NCBI GenBank assembly: GCA_964415605.1
Contig: CAYQBA010000065.1
Span: forward strand, 1 to 23,000
DNA: 23,000 nt
Direction: 5' to 3'
From: UCB3 sp964415605
Lineage (GTDB): Bacteria; Chloroflexota; Anaerolineae; Epilineales; Epilineaceae
The position numbers were made by a program, and so were the translations under genes. Below the pieces are notes generated by a model that searched no databases, had not been told where the DNA came from, and saw nothing but the letters and a program-made list of their open reading frames with translations. Every line of letters starts with the position of its first letter. Within the stretch, counting starts at the first letter, position 1. Below are positions 14,479 to 21,533 of this stretch, piece by piece.

Positions 14479-16899
14479 CGGGCACGGCGGCAGCGGCGAC
14501 GGCGATGCTGTCGGAGACGGCGCGGGCGGTGCGGTGGGCGGGACGATCCCGCAGCCGGGCCACACGCCGAACGCCGTCTCGGCGGAGCGGCCGGTGCTGA
14601 ACGCGGTGGACCGGATCAGGCGATAGGGCGGGCTGTTGGGGCATGCGACGTAGCCGGCGGGCGGCTTCGCCAGCGTCACGCGGTACGGCGGCGGCGCGCA
14701 GAGCTGGATGTTGGCGCGGGCCGGGCCGCGGGTGGCGCCGGCCGTGACGTCGCCGATCCACAGCGGCGTGCCGGCCGCGTCGGCGACGATGAGCGTCGCT
14801 GGCGGCACCCGACCGTCGACGAGCTGCCAGTGGTCGCCACCGTCCCACGTGCCGTTGCACCCGGGGCAGCGATATCCTCCGCTGCCCACGGTGTCGGGGA
14901 AGACCATCACCTGCAGCCACCACGCCTTGCCGGGCGCGCACGCCGCCGGCAGCGGGGTGGCCGGCAGCGGGGTGGGCAAACCGGGATCGGCCGTCGCCGC
15001 GGCCGTCGGCGTGGCGCCACCCGGCGTGGCCGTCGGTACGACGACGGCCAGTGGCGGCTCGGGGAAGGTGAAGGTGCGGCGGGTGCCGTCGGCGTCGGTG
15101 TAGCGCACCCGCGCCCGGCCGGCGGGACCCTGGCCCGAGCCGGTGGCCGCCAGGGAGTACCGGAAGGTCAGGCCGTCGGCCGGGAGCGAAGGCCACGTCC
15201 AGGTGAGCGTGTCGTTGACGACGAGCGGCGGCGGCTGGCCGCTCCCGGGCACGTAGCGGGTGAACGGCGCGGCGGGGGTGTCCTCGATGACGAGGTCGGT
15301 CAGGTTCATCTGGGCCACGACGTCGAGGATGGCCCGGTAGATCCGGTCGAGGTCGACCACATCGGGCGCGTAGAAGAAGTCCTTGCGCGAGCTGGCGATG
15401 GTTTCGAGCAGGAGCGAGTCGATGGTGTTGCCCAGGCCGATGGTGACGATGTAGGTGCGCCGGGCGCGGGCGCGCTCGGCCGCGACCAATGCCGCGGTCG
15501 CGGGCTCGGGCACCATGGGGCGGATGGGGTCGCCGTCGGTCAGCAGCACCATCACCGGCAAGGCGTCGGGGCGCCCGGCCGTCCGCAGGTGGTCGGATGC
15601 AGCGCGCAGCGCGGCGTAGATGTTGGTGTTGCCGCCGCCGATCGCAAGCGCGTCGAGCGCGCCCTGCACGGTCGCCCGATCCGCCGACAGCGGCTGCTCC
15701 ACGCTGGCGTCGCCGCTGAAGCTGACGACCGCCGCCCGGTGATACCGCAGGTCGAGCCCGTCGACGAAGCGCTTGGCCGCGGCGCGGGCGCCGTCGAGCT
15801 TGCCGTTGCGCATCGAGTTCGACACGTCGGTGATGATCGCGATGTCGGCGCCGACGACGGCGCCGGGGGGGCAGTCGGCCTGCACGGTGAGCGTCACGTC
15901 CGTCGCCCCGCAGCGCAGGACGCGGTCGGGCGCCAGGGCCCGGGTGCCGGTCAGGCGGCACGACCGATCGGTCAGCGGCGGGTCCGGGGGCACGGGCGTC
16001 GGCGTGGGGGGCGCGCCGGGCGCGTAAACCTGGACGGCGTCGGCAGCCTCGTCGAGCACGTAGATGCGGCCGCCGTTGCCGACGGCCAGGTCGAGCGGCT
16101 CGCCGGGCGCGAAGAAGCGCGCGACGAGCGTGCCGTCGGGGCGGTGCACGCGGACGAGGCCGTCGGAGAACAGCACGGCCACCAGCGTGTCGCCGTCGGC
16201 GTCGGCGCCGACGCCGATCCGGAAGGGGCCGCTGCTCTCGAGCATCGACCACACGCTGTAGTCGCCGGGCAAGTACGGCTCGGGCCACGTGTACACCGTG
16301 CCGGCGATGAGGTCGGTGGCGAACAACGTGCCGTCGGGCGCGACCGCGACGTCGGCGGGAAAGCCGCGGCCCACGCCGCGCGGCGCCACCTGCCCGGACA
16401 CGCGGCCGTCGGCACGCCCGAACCACACCAGCGCTCCGGCCTTGGGCTCGGTGTACCACACGCGGCCGGCGGTGGCCGCGACACCGGTGCCGGTGGCGCC
16501 CGGCGACTGCCGCTCCCAGGCGGGCGCGCCCGAGGCGGTGTAGCGCCCGACCGTCGAATGCAGCCGCGGCGTGCCGGCCCACCGGCCAAGGTAAAGATCG
16601 CCGCCGGGCTCGGCGGAGAGGTCCAGGCTGTCGCGCGGCACGGGGCGGGACTCGGCGCGCGTGCCGTCGGGGAGCAGGGCCACCGCGGTGCCCGCCGGCC
16701 CGTCGAGCAGCCACAACCGGCCGGCCGCATCCACGGAAAGGTTGTTCGGCGTGGCGAGGCCGTGCGCGGCGGCAGGCCAGACGGTCTCGAGCCGGTAGCC
16801 GGGGATGGACGCGGAGCGGGCGGTCGGGGCGAGGGCGGCCATGGCGGGCAGCCCGGCGGCGAGCAAGCCGATCAACGAGCGCGCGGACATTGGGCGCAT
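14476..16899 (-). CDS. Secreted beta-propeller/single VWA protein with Cys-rich C-terminal domain (third paralogue)
   Basis: An 807-residue exported protein. The signal peptide is about 1-30 (SLIGLLAAGLPAMAALA). One propeller's worth of NHL-like strands spans about 35-295, then a Pro/Thr linker. A single VWA domain (about 343-530) has MIDAS residues DVSNS 358-362, T425 and D455. The same beta-sandwich as the neighbours follows (about 532-620). After a 'PTATP' linker comes a unique C-terminal domain of about 135 residues (650-785) with C654, C678 and C681 (CPGC), C734, C753 and C783, and a Trp-rich segment (NGTWDGGDHW). A final Pro/Ser tail ends in CP. The ATG at 16899 is chosen over 16890 because GGAGAA lies 8 bases upstream. 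The C-terminal domain is not recognised; it may bind metal or be disulfide-stabilised. Confidence 0.9.
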   Translation of the reverse strand: MRPMSARSLIGLLAAGLPAMAALAPTARSASIPGYRLETVWPAAAHGLATPNNLSVDAAGRLWLLDGPAGTAVALLPDGTRAESRPVPRDSLDLSAEPGGDLYLGRWAGTPRLHSTVGRYTASGAPAWERQSPGATGTGVAATAGRVWYTEPKAGALVWFGRADGRVSGQVAPRGVGRGFPADVAVAPDGTLFATDLIAGTVYTWPEPYLPGDYSVWSMLESSGPFRIGVGADADGDTLVAVLFSDGLVRVHRPDGTLVARFFAPGEPLDLAVGNGGRIYVLDEAADAVQVYAPGAPPTPTPVPPDPPLTDRSCRLTGTRALAPDRVLRCGATDVTLTVQADCPPGAVVGADIAIITDVSNSMRNGKLDGARAAAKRFVDGLDLRYHRAAVVSFSGDASVEQPLSADRATVQGALDALAIGGGNTNIYAALRAASDHLRTAGRPDALPVMVLLTDGDPIRPMVPEPATAALVAAERARARRTYIVTIGLGNTIDSLLLETIASSRKDFFYAPDVVDLDRIYRAILDVVAQMNLTDLVIEDTPAAPFTRYVPGSGQPPPLVVNDTLTWTWPSLPADGLTFRYSLAATGSGQGPAGRARVRYTDADGTRRTFTFPEPPLAVVVPTATPGGATPTAAATADPGLPTPLPATPLPAACAPGKAWWLQVMVFPDTVGSGGYRCPGCNGTWDGGDHWQLVDGRVPPATLIVADAAGTPLWIGDVTAGATRGPARANIQLCAPPPYRVTLAKPPAGYVACPNSPPYRLIRSTAFSTGRSAETAFGVWPGCGIVPPTAPPAPSPTASPSPLPPCP

Positions 16900-16994
16900 G
16901 GGCGGCGTTCTCCGAATGTGGTCTTGCGAGAGGGCTCGGCGGCGAACGGGCGGGCGCCGCGGATCGGGCGGCGGGGCGGGCGGGAGCGGCGTGA

Positions 16995-17000
16995 ATTGTA
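16995..17000 (-). promoter_or_regulatory. Candidate -10 element of the third VWA gene
   Basis: TACAAT on the minus strand lies about 95 bases before the VWA start codon. It is part of AATTGTAC (16994-17001), whose reverse complement occurs at 17054-17061 before tex. No good -35 is seen at the expected distance. Confidence 0.3.
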
Positions 17001-17054
17001 CAACGTCCGACCCATGGGAGGCGTGACTGGACGGACCGACGGCGCGCCCAGTCG

Positions 17055-17060
17055 TACAAT
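17055..17060 (+). promoter_or_regulatory. -10 element of tex, predicted leaderless
   Basis: TACAAT ends 7 bases before the tex ATG, so the transcript should begin at or next to the start codon. No ribosome site precedes the ATG. No clear -35 is present 16-18 bases upstream. Confidence 0.4.
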
Positions 17061-17067
17061 TGACGGC

Positions 17068-19257
17068 ATGCAATCTCCATCCGCCCATCCATCCCTGCAT
17101 GCCGCCGCGATCGCCGCGGCCGTCGGCATCCGGCCGGCCCAGGCGCAGGCCGCGATCGACCTCTTCGACGCCGGCAACACGCTGCCGTTCGTCGCCCGCT
17201 ACCGCAAGGAGGCCACCGGCGGCCTGGACGACGCGCAGCTCCGGCAGCTGACCGACGCGCTGGCGCGCCTCCGCGGCCTGGACGAGCGGCGGGCGACGAT
17301 CCTGGCGTCGATCGAGGCGCAGGGCCTCCTGACCGACGCGCTGCGCGCCGCGATCGACGCGGCCCCGACCAAGGCGGCGCTCGAGGACCTCTATCAGCCG
17401 TTCAAGCCGAAGCGCCGGACCCGGGCCACCATCGCCCGCGAGAAGGGCCTTCAAGGTCTGGCCGACCTCGTGCTGCGCCAGCCGGCCACCGACACGCCCC
17501 CCGCCGCTATCGCACGGCGGTTCCTCTCCGATGCGGCGCCGACCGTCGACGAGGCCCTGGCCGGTGCCCGCGACATCGTGGCCGAAACCATCAGCGACCA
17601 CGCCGCCGTCCGCGGCGCCACGCGCGAGCGGGCGCTGCGCTGGGCGACGGTGCGGAGCGCCCGCGCACCCGACGCCGACGACCCCAAGGCCGTGTTCGCG
17701 CTGTACTACGACTTCCGACAGCGCGTCGACCGGCTGCAGGCATACCAGGTGCTGGCGCTCAACCGCGGCGAGGCCGAGAAGGTCCTTCGCGTGGCCGTCG
17801 ACGTGCCGGAGCGCGACTGGCGCGCGGCGGTGGCGGCGCACTTCCGGCCGTCGGCCCGTTCGTCGCTGGCCGGCGAGCTGGCCGCGGCGATCGACGAGGC
17901 CGCCGACCGGCTGCTCCTGCCGGCGATCGAGCGCGATGTGCGGCGGGTCCTCACCGAGCAGGCCGAGGCGCATGCCATCGCCGTCTTCGGGCGCAACTTG
18001 CGCGGGCTGCTGACACAGCCGCCCGTGGCCGAGCACGCGGTGCTGGGGCTGGACCCGGGCTTCCGCACCGGCTGCAAGGCGGCCGTGGTGGACCCCACGG
18101 GCCGGGTCGTCGCGACGGGCACGATCTTCCCGCACGAGCCGCAGCGGCAACGGCAAGCGGCCCTGGCCGCCATCGAGCGCTGGATCACCGCGCACGGGGT
18201 GTCGCTCGTCGCCATCGGCAACGGCACGGCCTCCCGGGAGACCGAGGCACTGGTCGCCGAGGCCATCGCGGCACGCCCCGGCGTGCACTACCTCATGGTC
18301 AACGAGGCCGGCGCCAGCGTCTACAGCGCCAGCACCCTGGCGAGCGCCGAGCTGCCGGGGCTCGACGTCAGCCTGCGAGGCGCGGTCAGCATCGCCCGCC
18401 GCGCGCAGGATCCGCTGGCCGAGCTGGTCAAGATCGACCCGCGGTCGATCGGCGTCGGCCTCTACCAGCACGATGTCGACCAGGCCGCGCTGACCGGCGC
18501 CCTGGACGGCGTCGTCGAGGCGGTGGTCAACGCGGTGGGCGTCGACGTCAACACGGCTTCGCCGGCGCTGCTGGCACACGTCGCCGGCGTCGGCCCGCGG
18601 CTGGCCGAGCGGATCGTGGCCCATCGCGACAGCCACGGGGCGTACCACAGCCGTCGCGCGCTCCGCGACGTGCCGGGGCTCGGCCCCAAGGCGTTCGAGC
18701 AGTGCGCCGGCTTCCTCCGCATCCGCGACGGGGATGAGCCCTTGGATGCCACCGCCATCCACCCCGAGAGCTATCCGATCGCGGCGGCGGTCCTGCGAGC
18801 GGCGGGTCTGAGGGCAGAGCACCCGGCAGGCGCAGGCCTGACCCCGACCGACCGCCAGACGGCGCTCGACCGGCTGGTCGCGGATCGCGGCATCGAGGAT
18901 CTCGCCGCCGGTATCGGCGCGGGCATCCCGACCCTGGTCGACATCCTGGACCAGCTCGCGCGTCCCGGCCGCGACCCGCGCGCCGAGCTGCCGCCGCCGC
19001 TGCTCCGCCGTGACGTCCTCGGCCTGGAGGACCTGCGGGTCGGCATGGTGCTCCACGGGACGGTCCGTAACGTCGTCGACTTCGGGGCGTTCGTCGACAT
19101 CGGGGTCAAGCACGACGGCCTCGTCCACCGCAGCCGCGTGCCACGCGGGACCGTGCTCGGCGTCGGCGACGTCATCGAGGTCGAGGTGACCGCGATCGAA
19201 GCGGATCGCGGGCGGATCGGCCTCGGGCTGGTGGCGGGCGGCGCGGACGCCCCGTGA
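17068..19257 (+). CDS. tex: Tex family RNA-binding/transcription accessory protein
   Basis: A 729-residue Tex protein, cytoplasmic and nucleic-acid binding. The N-terminal helical domain includes the conserved NTLPFVARYRKEATGGLDD at about 37-55 and DLYQPFKPKRRTR. A YqgF-like RNase H fold starts near 326 with LGLDPGFRTGCKAAV. Helix-hairpin-helix motifs lie at about 492-560 (NTASPALLAHVAGVGPRLAE, DVPGLGPKAFEQCAGFLRI). A C-terminal S1 domain spans about 655-720 (GMVLHGTVRNVVDFGAFVDIG). It ends soon after S1, without the extra tail some homologues carry. The ATG at 17068 gives the expected family N-terminus; the open frame continues upstream across the VWA gene only as antisense sequence. It diverges from the third VWA gene across 168 bases. 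Confidence 0.96.
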   Translation: MQSPSAHPSLHAAAIAAAVGIRPAQAQAAIDLFDAGNTLPFVARYRKEATGGLDDAQLRQLTDALARLRGLDERRATILASIEAQGLLTDALRAAIDAAPTKAALEDLYQPFKPKRRTRATIAREKGLQGLADLVLRQPATDTPPAAIARRFLSDAAPTVDEALAGARDIVAETISDHAAVRGATRERALRWATVRSARAPDADDPKAVFALYYDFRQRVDRLQAYQVLALNRGEAEKVLRVAVDVPERDWRAAVAAHFRPSARSSLAGELAAAIDEAADRLLLPAIERDVRRVLTEQAEAHAIAVFGRNLRGLLTQPPVAEHAVLGLDPGFRTGCKAAVVDPTGRVVATGTIFPHEPQRQRQAALAAIERWITAHGVSLVAIGNGTASRETEALVAEAIAARPGVHYLMVNEAGASVYSASTLASAELPGLDVSLRGAVSIARRAQDPLAELVKIDPRSIGVGLYQHDVDQAALTGALDGVVEAVVNAVGVDVNTASPALLAHVAGVGPRLAERIVAHRDSHGAYHSRRALRDVPGLGPKAFEQCAGFLRIRDGDEPLDATAIHPESYPIAAAVLRAAGLRAEHPAGAGLTPTDRQTALDRLVADRGIEDLAAGIGAGIPTLVDILDQLARPGRDPRAELPPPLLRRDVLGLEDLRVGMVLHGTVRNVVDFGAFVDIGVKHDGLVHRSRVPRGTVLGVGDVIEVEVTAIEADRGRIGLGLVAGGADAP

Positions 19258-19291
19258 TGGCCTGTTCCCGACCGCCATCGGGCCCGACGGC
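19256..19291 (+). terminator. Inverted repeats directly after tex
   Basis: GATGGC (19256-19261) pairs with GCCATC (19274-19279), and the following stretch holds the 10-base palindrome TCGGGCCCGA (19278-19287) flanked by GCC/GGC. These alternative stems could end tex transcription or be an operator for the following sigma operon. No T-run is present. Confidence 0.2.
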
Positions 19292-19309
19292 GCCGGACCG
19301 CGCCTTGCG

Positions 19310-19335
19310 TGGAACCTTTCGAGGCAACCGCGTTA
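19310..19335 (+). promoter_or_regulatory. Candidate ECF-type promoter of the third sigma operon
   Basis: TGGAAC (19310-19315), a 15-base spacer and CGTTA (19331-19335) resemble ECF-dependent promoters, whose -35 is typically GGAAC/TGAAAC and -10 contains CGT. Such a promoter before an ECF gene suggests autoregulation. Predicted transcription would start near 19341-19346. An overlapping TACCAT could instead serve as a sigma-70 -10, but no matching -35 exists. Confidence 0.4.
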
Positions 19336-19345
19336 CCATTGGGGC

Positions 19346-19405
19346 ATGACGCCTCGCTCTGCTGACGACCGCTCAGGCCCGGGTCGCCGCGCGACATGGT
19401 CGTGA
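19346..19405 (+). CDS. Possible 19-codon leader peptide overlapping the sigma start
   Basis: An ATG lying 10 bases after the promoter's CGTTA opens a short frame (MTPRSADDRSGPGRRATWS) that ends at TGA 19403-19405, overlapping the sigma ATG at 19396 by 10 bases. The sigma ATG has no ribosome site of its own, so translation might reach it by coupling. The peptide has no recognisable motif, and the frame could be chance. Confidence 0.25.
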   Translation: MTPRSADDRSGPGRRATWS

Positions 19406-20004
19406 TCCTCGAGACCGCGGTCGTGGCCACGGCCGCCCCGGGCGTGTCGGACCCCGACGCCGCGTTGATCCGCGGGATCGCGGCCGGCGACCGCGACGCG
19501 CACCGTTTGTTCTACGAGCGCCACGCGCGCGACGTGCTGGCGTACCTCGTCGGGCGCCTGGGACAACGGCAGGCCGCGGAGGAGATCCTGCAAGACGTCA
19601 TGCTCGACGTGTGGCGCGCGGCGGCCCGCTTCCGCGGCGAGAGCCGGGTCCGCACCTGGCTGCTGTCGATCGCGCACAACCGCGCGTGCAACGAGATCCG
19701 CCGCCAGCGGCGATGGACGCTCTCGGACGACCCGGCCGCCACCGCCGCGGCGGCCGGGCGACGACAGGGCGACGATCGCCGGGCCGGGTGGCGGGCGGAG
19801 GAGCTGATCGACCTGGGCGACGCGGTCGGCGCGCTGCCGGACATCCATCGGGCGGTGCTCGACCTGATCTTCTTCCACGGGTTGACGGTCGAGGAGACGG
19901 CCGCGGTGCTCGAGGTCGCCCCGGGCACGGTGAAGAGCCGGTTGAACCGCGCCAAGGCCCAGCTGCGCCGCCGGCTGGGACAGGAGCCAGCCAGTCATGT
20001 GTGA
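19396..20004 (+). CDS. ECF-type RNA polymerase sigma factor
   Basis: A 202-residue ECF sigma factor. Region 2 spans about 36-104 (HRLFYERHARDVLAYLV, AAEEILQDVMLDVW, VRTWLLSIAHNRACNEIRR). Region 4 spans about 137-192 (LPDIHRAVLDLIFFHGLTVEETAAVL, then VAPGTVKSRLNRAKAQLRRRL). It would direct transcription of its own operon and unknown targets. The ATG at 19396 is the first in-frame start after an upstream TGA but has no visible ribosome site. It overlaps the anti-sigma gene by 8 bases. Confidence 0.94.
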   Translation: MVVILETAVVATAAPGVSDPDAALIRGIAAGDRDAHRLFYERHARDVLAYLVGRLGQRQAAEEILQDVMLDVWRAAARFRGESRVRTWLLSIAHNRACNEIRRQRRWTLSDDPAATAAAAGRRQGDDRRAGWRAEELIDLGDAVGALPDIHRAVLDLIFFHGLTVEETAAVLEVAPGTVKSRLNRAKAQLRRRLGQEPASHV

Positions 20005-21454
20005 CGCCTTCCGCGATCAGCTGCCCGGCTTCGTCGCCGGCCACCTCGACCCGACCGCCCGTGCCCGCATCGAGGCGCACGTCGCCGGATGCGCCGACTG
20101 CCGGGCCGAAGCCGCGGAATGGCGGTGCATCGCCGACGCGGTGCGGGCCATGGCCGTCGCGCGGGCCGGCGAGGCGCCTCCCTACGGCGGCGCGGGAGGT
20201 CTGACGGCGGCGCGGCCCACCCCGCTCACCCATCTCCCGCCGGTCGCCACGCGGCGCTGGACGCTCGCGCGGCCCGCGCTCATCGCCGGAGTCGCGATGG
20301 TCGGCGCCGTGATCACCGCGGGATGGCACCTGACCGGTCGGAGCGACCCCGCGAATGAAGCCGACCGCGCCGTCGTCGACATCGCCGGGGCGGGCCACCG
20401 CTCACAGACCCGGGCCCCGGCGAGCATCGCCGAGAGGACGGAGCGGCGCGGCTCATCCGGTGGCGCGTCAGGGCCCGCGGCGCCGCGGGCGACGGTGGTG
20501 GCGCGCACCGGCGACCGCCTGGCGACCGGGCCGGCCGGCGCGATCGCGCGCGTGGGAAGCCAGTTGCTCGCCTCGACGTCCGGCGTCGCCAAGCCGTCGC
20601 CCGTGGCGGCGAGCAGGACCCGCGACGGTGCCCTGGCAACCGGGCCGGTCCCGGCTGCCGGCGGCGCGCGAGAGCACGTTGGCGCCCTCCCCGAAACCCC
20701 GGGAGCCGGGTCGGGCGGCGATCGGCCGCGGGAGCCGAGCCAGCCGCCGGCCCGGATCGAGCCGTCCGCGACGCCGCCCGCCGACCCGACGCCGACGATC
20801 GCCCCCACGGCCGAAGTCGTGCCCACGGACCTGCCGTCCGCGACACCGCTGGCGGTCACCGGCACCATCACCGGCACGGTCAAGGGCGCCGACGGCCTGC
20901 CGCGCGCCGAGATCCTCATCATCGCCGAGCCCGAGGACCCGGCGACCGGGGCGCCGGCCACCACGCTGAGCAACGTCACGGGCGCGTTTGCGCTCACGTT
21001 GCCACCCGGTGCGTGGATCGTCCACGCCGAGACCGCGGCGTTCCAGCTGATGTGGCATCCCGGCCGCTCGAACCCGATCCACGCCGAGCCGATCGCCGTG
21101 GCGGCCGGCGCGACGGCGGCTGTGACCTTCAACCTCGAGCCCAACCCGGCCGGGATGGTGGTCGGCCGGGTCACCGACGCGGCCGGCGCGCCGCGCGCCC
21201 GCGTCGCGGTGATCGCGGCCATCCCCGACGACGGCGACGGGGGCCGGCCGATCTTGACGGCAGCGGTCTTCACCGACGCGGACGGCGAGTACGCGCTGCC
21301 CGTCCCGCCGGGCGCCTACCTCGTCGCCGCCGCCACGTCGCGCCGGTTCGGCGATCTCGTGTGGTGGGGCGGGGACGGCACGCTGGATCAGGCGGATCGC
21401 ATCGGCGTGCGGGGCCCGGACCCGGTGCGGGCCGACCTCGTGCTCGGGCAGTAG
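19997..21454 (+). CDS. Zinc-finger anti-sigma factor with two carboxypeptidase-regulatory-like extracellular domains
   Basis: This 485-residue protein begins with a cytoplasmic zf-HC2-type domain carrying H28-x3-C32-x2-C35, which should bind the upstream sigma factor. A membrane helix lies at about 91-112. Residues 115-285 are a flexible linker ending in Thr/Pro repeats (PTPTIAPTAEVVPTD). The outside part ends with two beta-sandwich domains of the CarboxypepD_reg/SdrD-B-like type, at about 289-380 (GTITGTVKGADGLPRAEI, NVTGAFALTLPPGAW) and 387-484 (GMVVGRVTDAAGAPRARV, DADGEYALPVPPGAY). Both contain a similar aromatic segment followed by Pro or Asp and an 'I.V' strand. The gene ends 79 bases before a convergent stop. 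Likely role: senses an extracellular or cell-wall state and releases the sigma factor. Confidence 0.9.
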   Translation: MCDAFRDQLPGFVAGHLDPTARARIEAHVAGCADCRAEAAEWRCIADAVRAMAVARAGEAPPYGGAGGLTAARPTPLTHLPPVATRRWTLARPALIAGVAMVGAVITAGWHLTGRSDPANEADRAVVDIAGAGHRSQTRAPASIAERTERRGSSGGASGPAAPRATVVARTGDRLATGPAGAIARVGSQLLASTSGVAKPSPVAASRTRDGALATGPVPAAGGAREHVGALPETPGAGSGGDRPREPSQPPARIEPSATPPADPTPTIAPTAEVVPTDLPSATPLAVTGTITGTVKGADGLPRAEILIIAEPEDPATGAPATTLSNVTGAFALTLPPGAWIVHAETAAFQLMWHPGRSNPIHAEPIAVAAGATAAVTFNLEPNPAGMVVGRVTDAAGAPRARVAVIAAIPDDGDGGRPILTAAVFTDADGEYALPVPPGAYLVAAATSRRFGDLVWWGGDGTLDQADRIGVRGPDPVRADLVLGQ

Positions 21455-21510
21455 CCCGGGTGAATCCCCGTTCGGCCGCGGCGCGGCGCCATCCGCGTGG
21501 ACCGCGGCAC

Positions 21511-21530
21511 GCGGGCGTCCCCGCGCCCGC
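21511..21530. terminator. Hairpin between convergent anti-sigma and phosphatase genes
   Basis: GCGGGCG (21511-21517), loop TCCCCG, CGCCCGC (21524-21530) forms a perfect 7-bp G+C stem a few bases from the phosphatase-fusion stop at 21536. Its location suits termination in both directions, but no T-run follows. Confidence 0.35.
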
Positions 21531-21533
21531 CGC

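Noticed and set aside
14299..17067. Plus-strand open frame continuous with tex, which would make a 1652-residue protein
   Set aside because: The extra part is antisense to the third VWA gene, Arg/Gly/His-rich and without domains. The tex N-terminus at 17068 matches the family.
14312..17092. Upstream extension of the second VWA gene to a 2026-residue protein
   Set aside because: The extension is an out-of-frame shadow of the third VWA gene. The signal peptide and GAGG site place the start at 14311.
16900..19278. Minus-strand extension of the third VWA gene opposite tex
   Set aside because: It is antisense to tex with no domain; the signal peptide at 16899 marks the true start.
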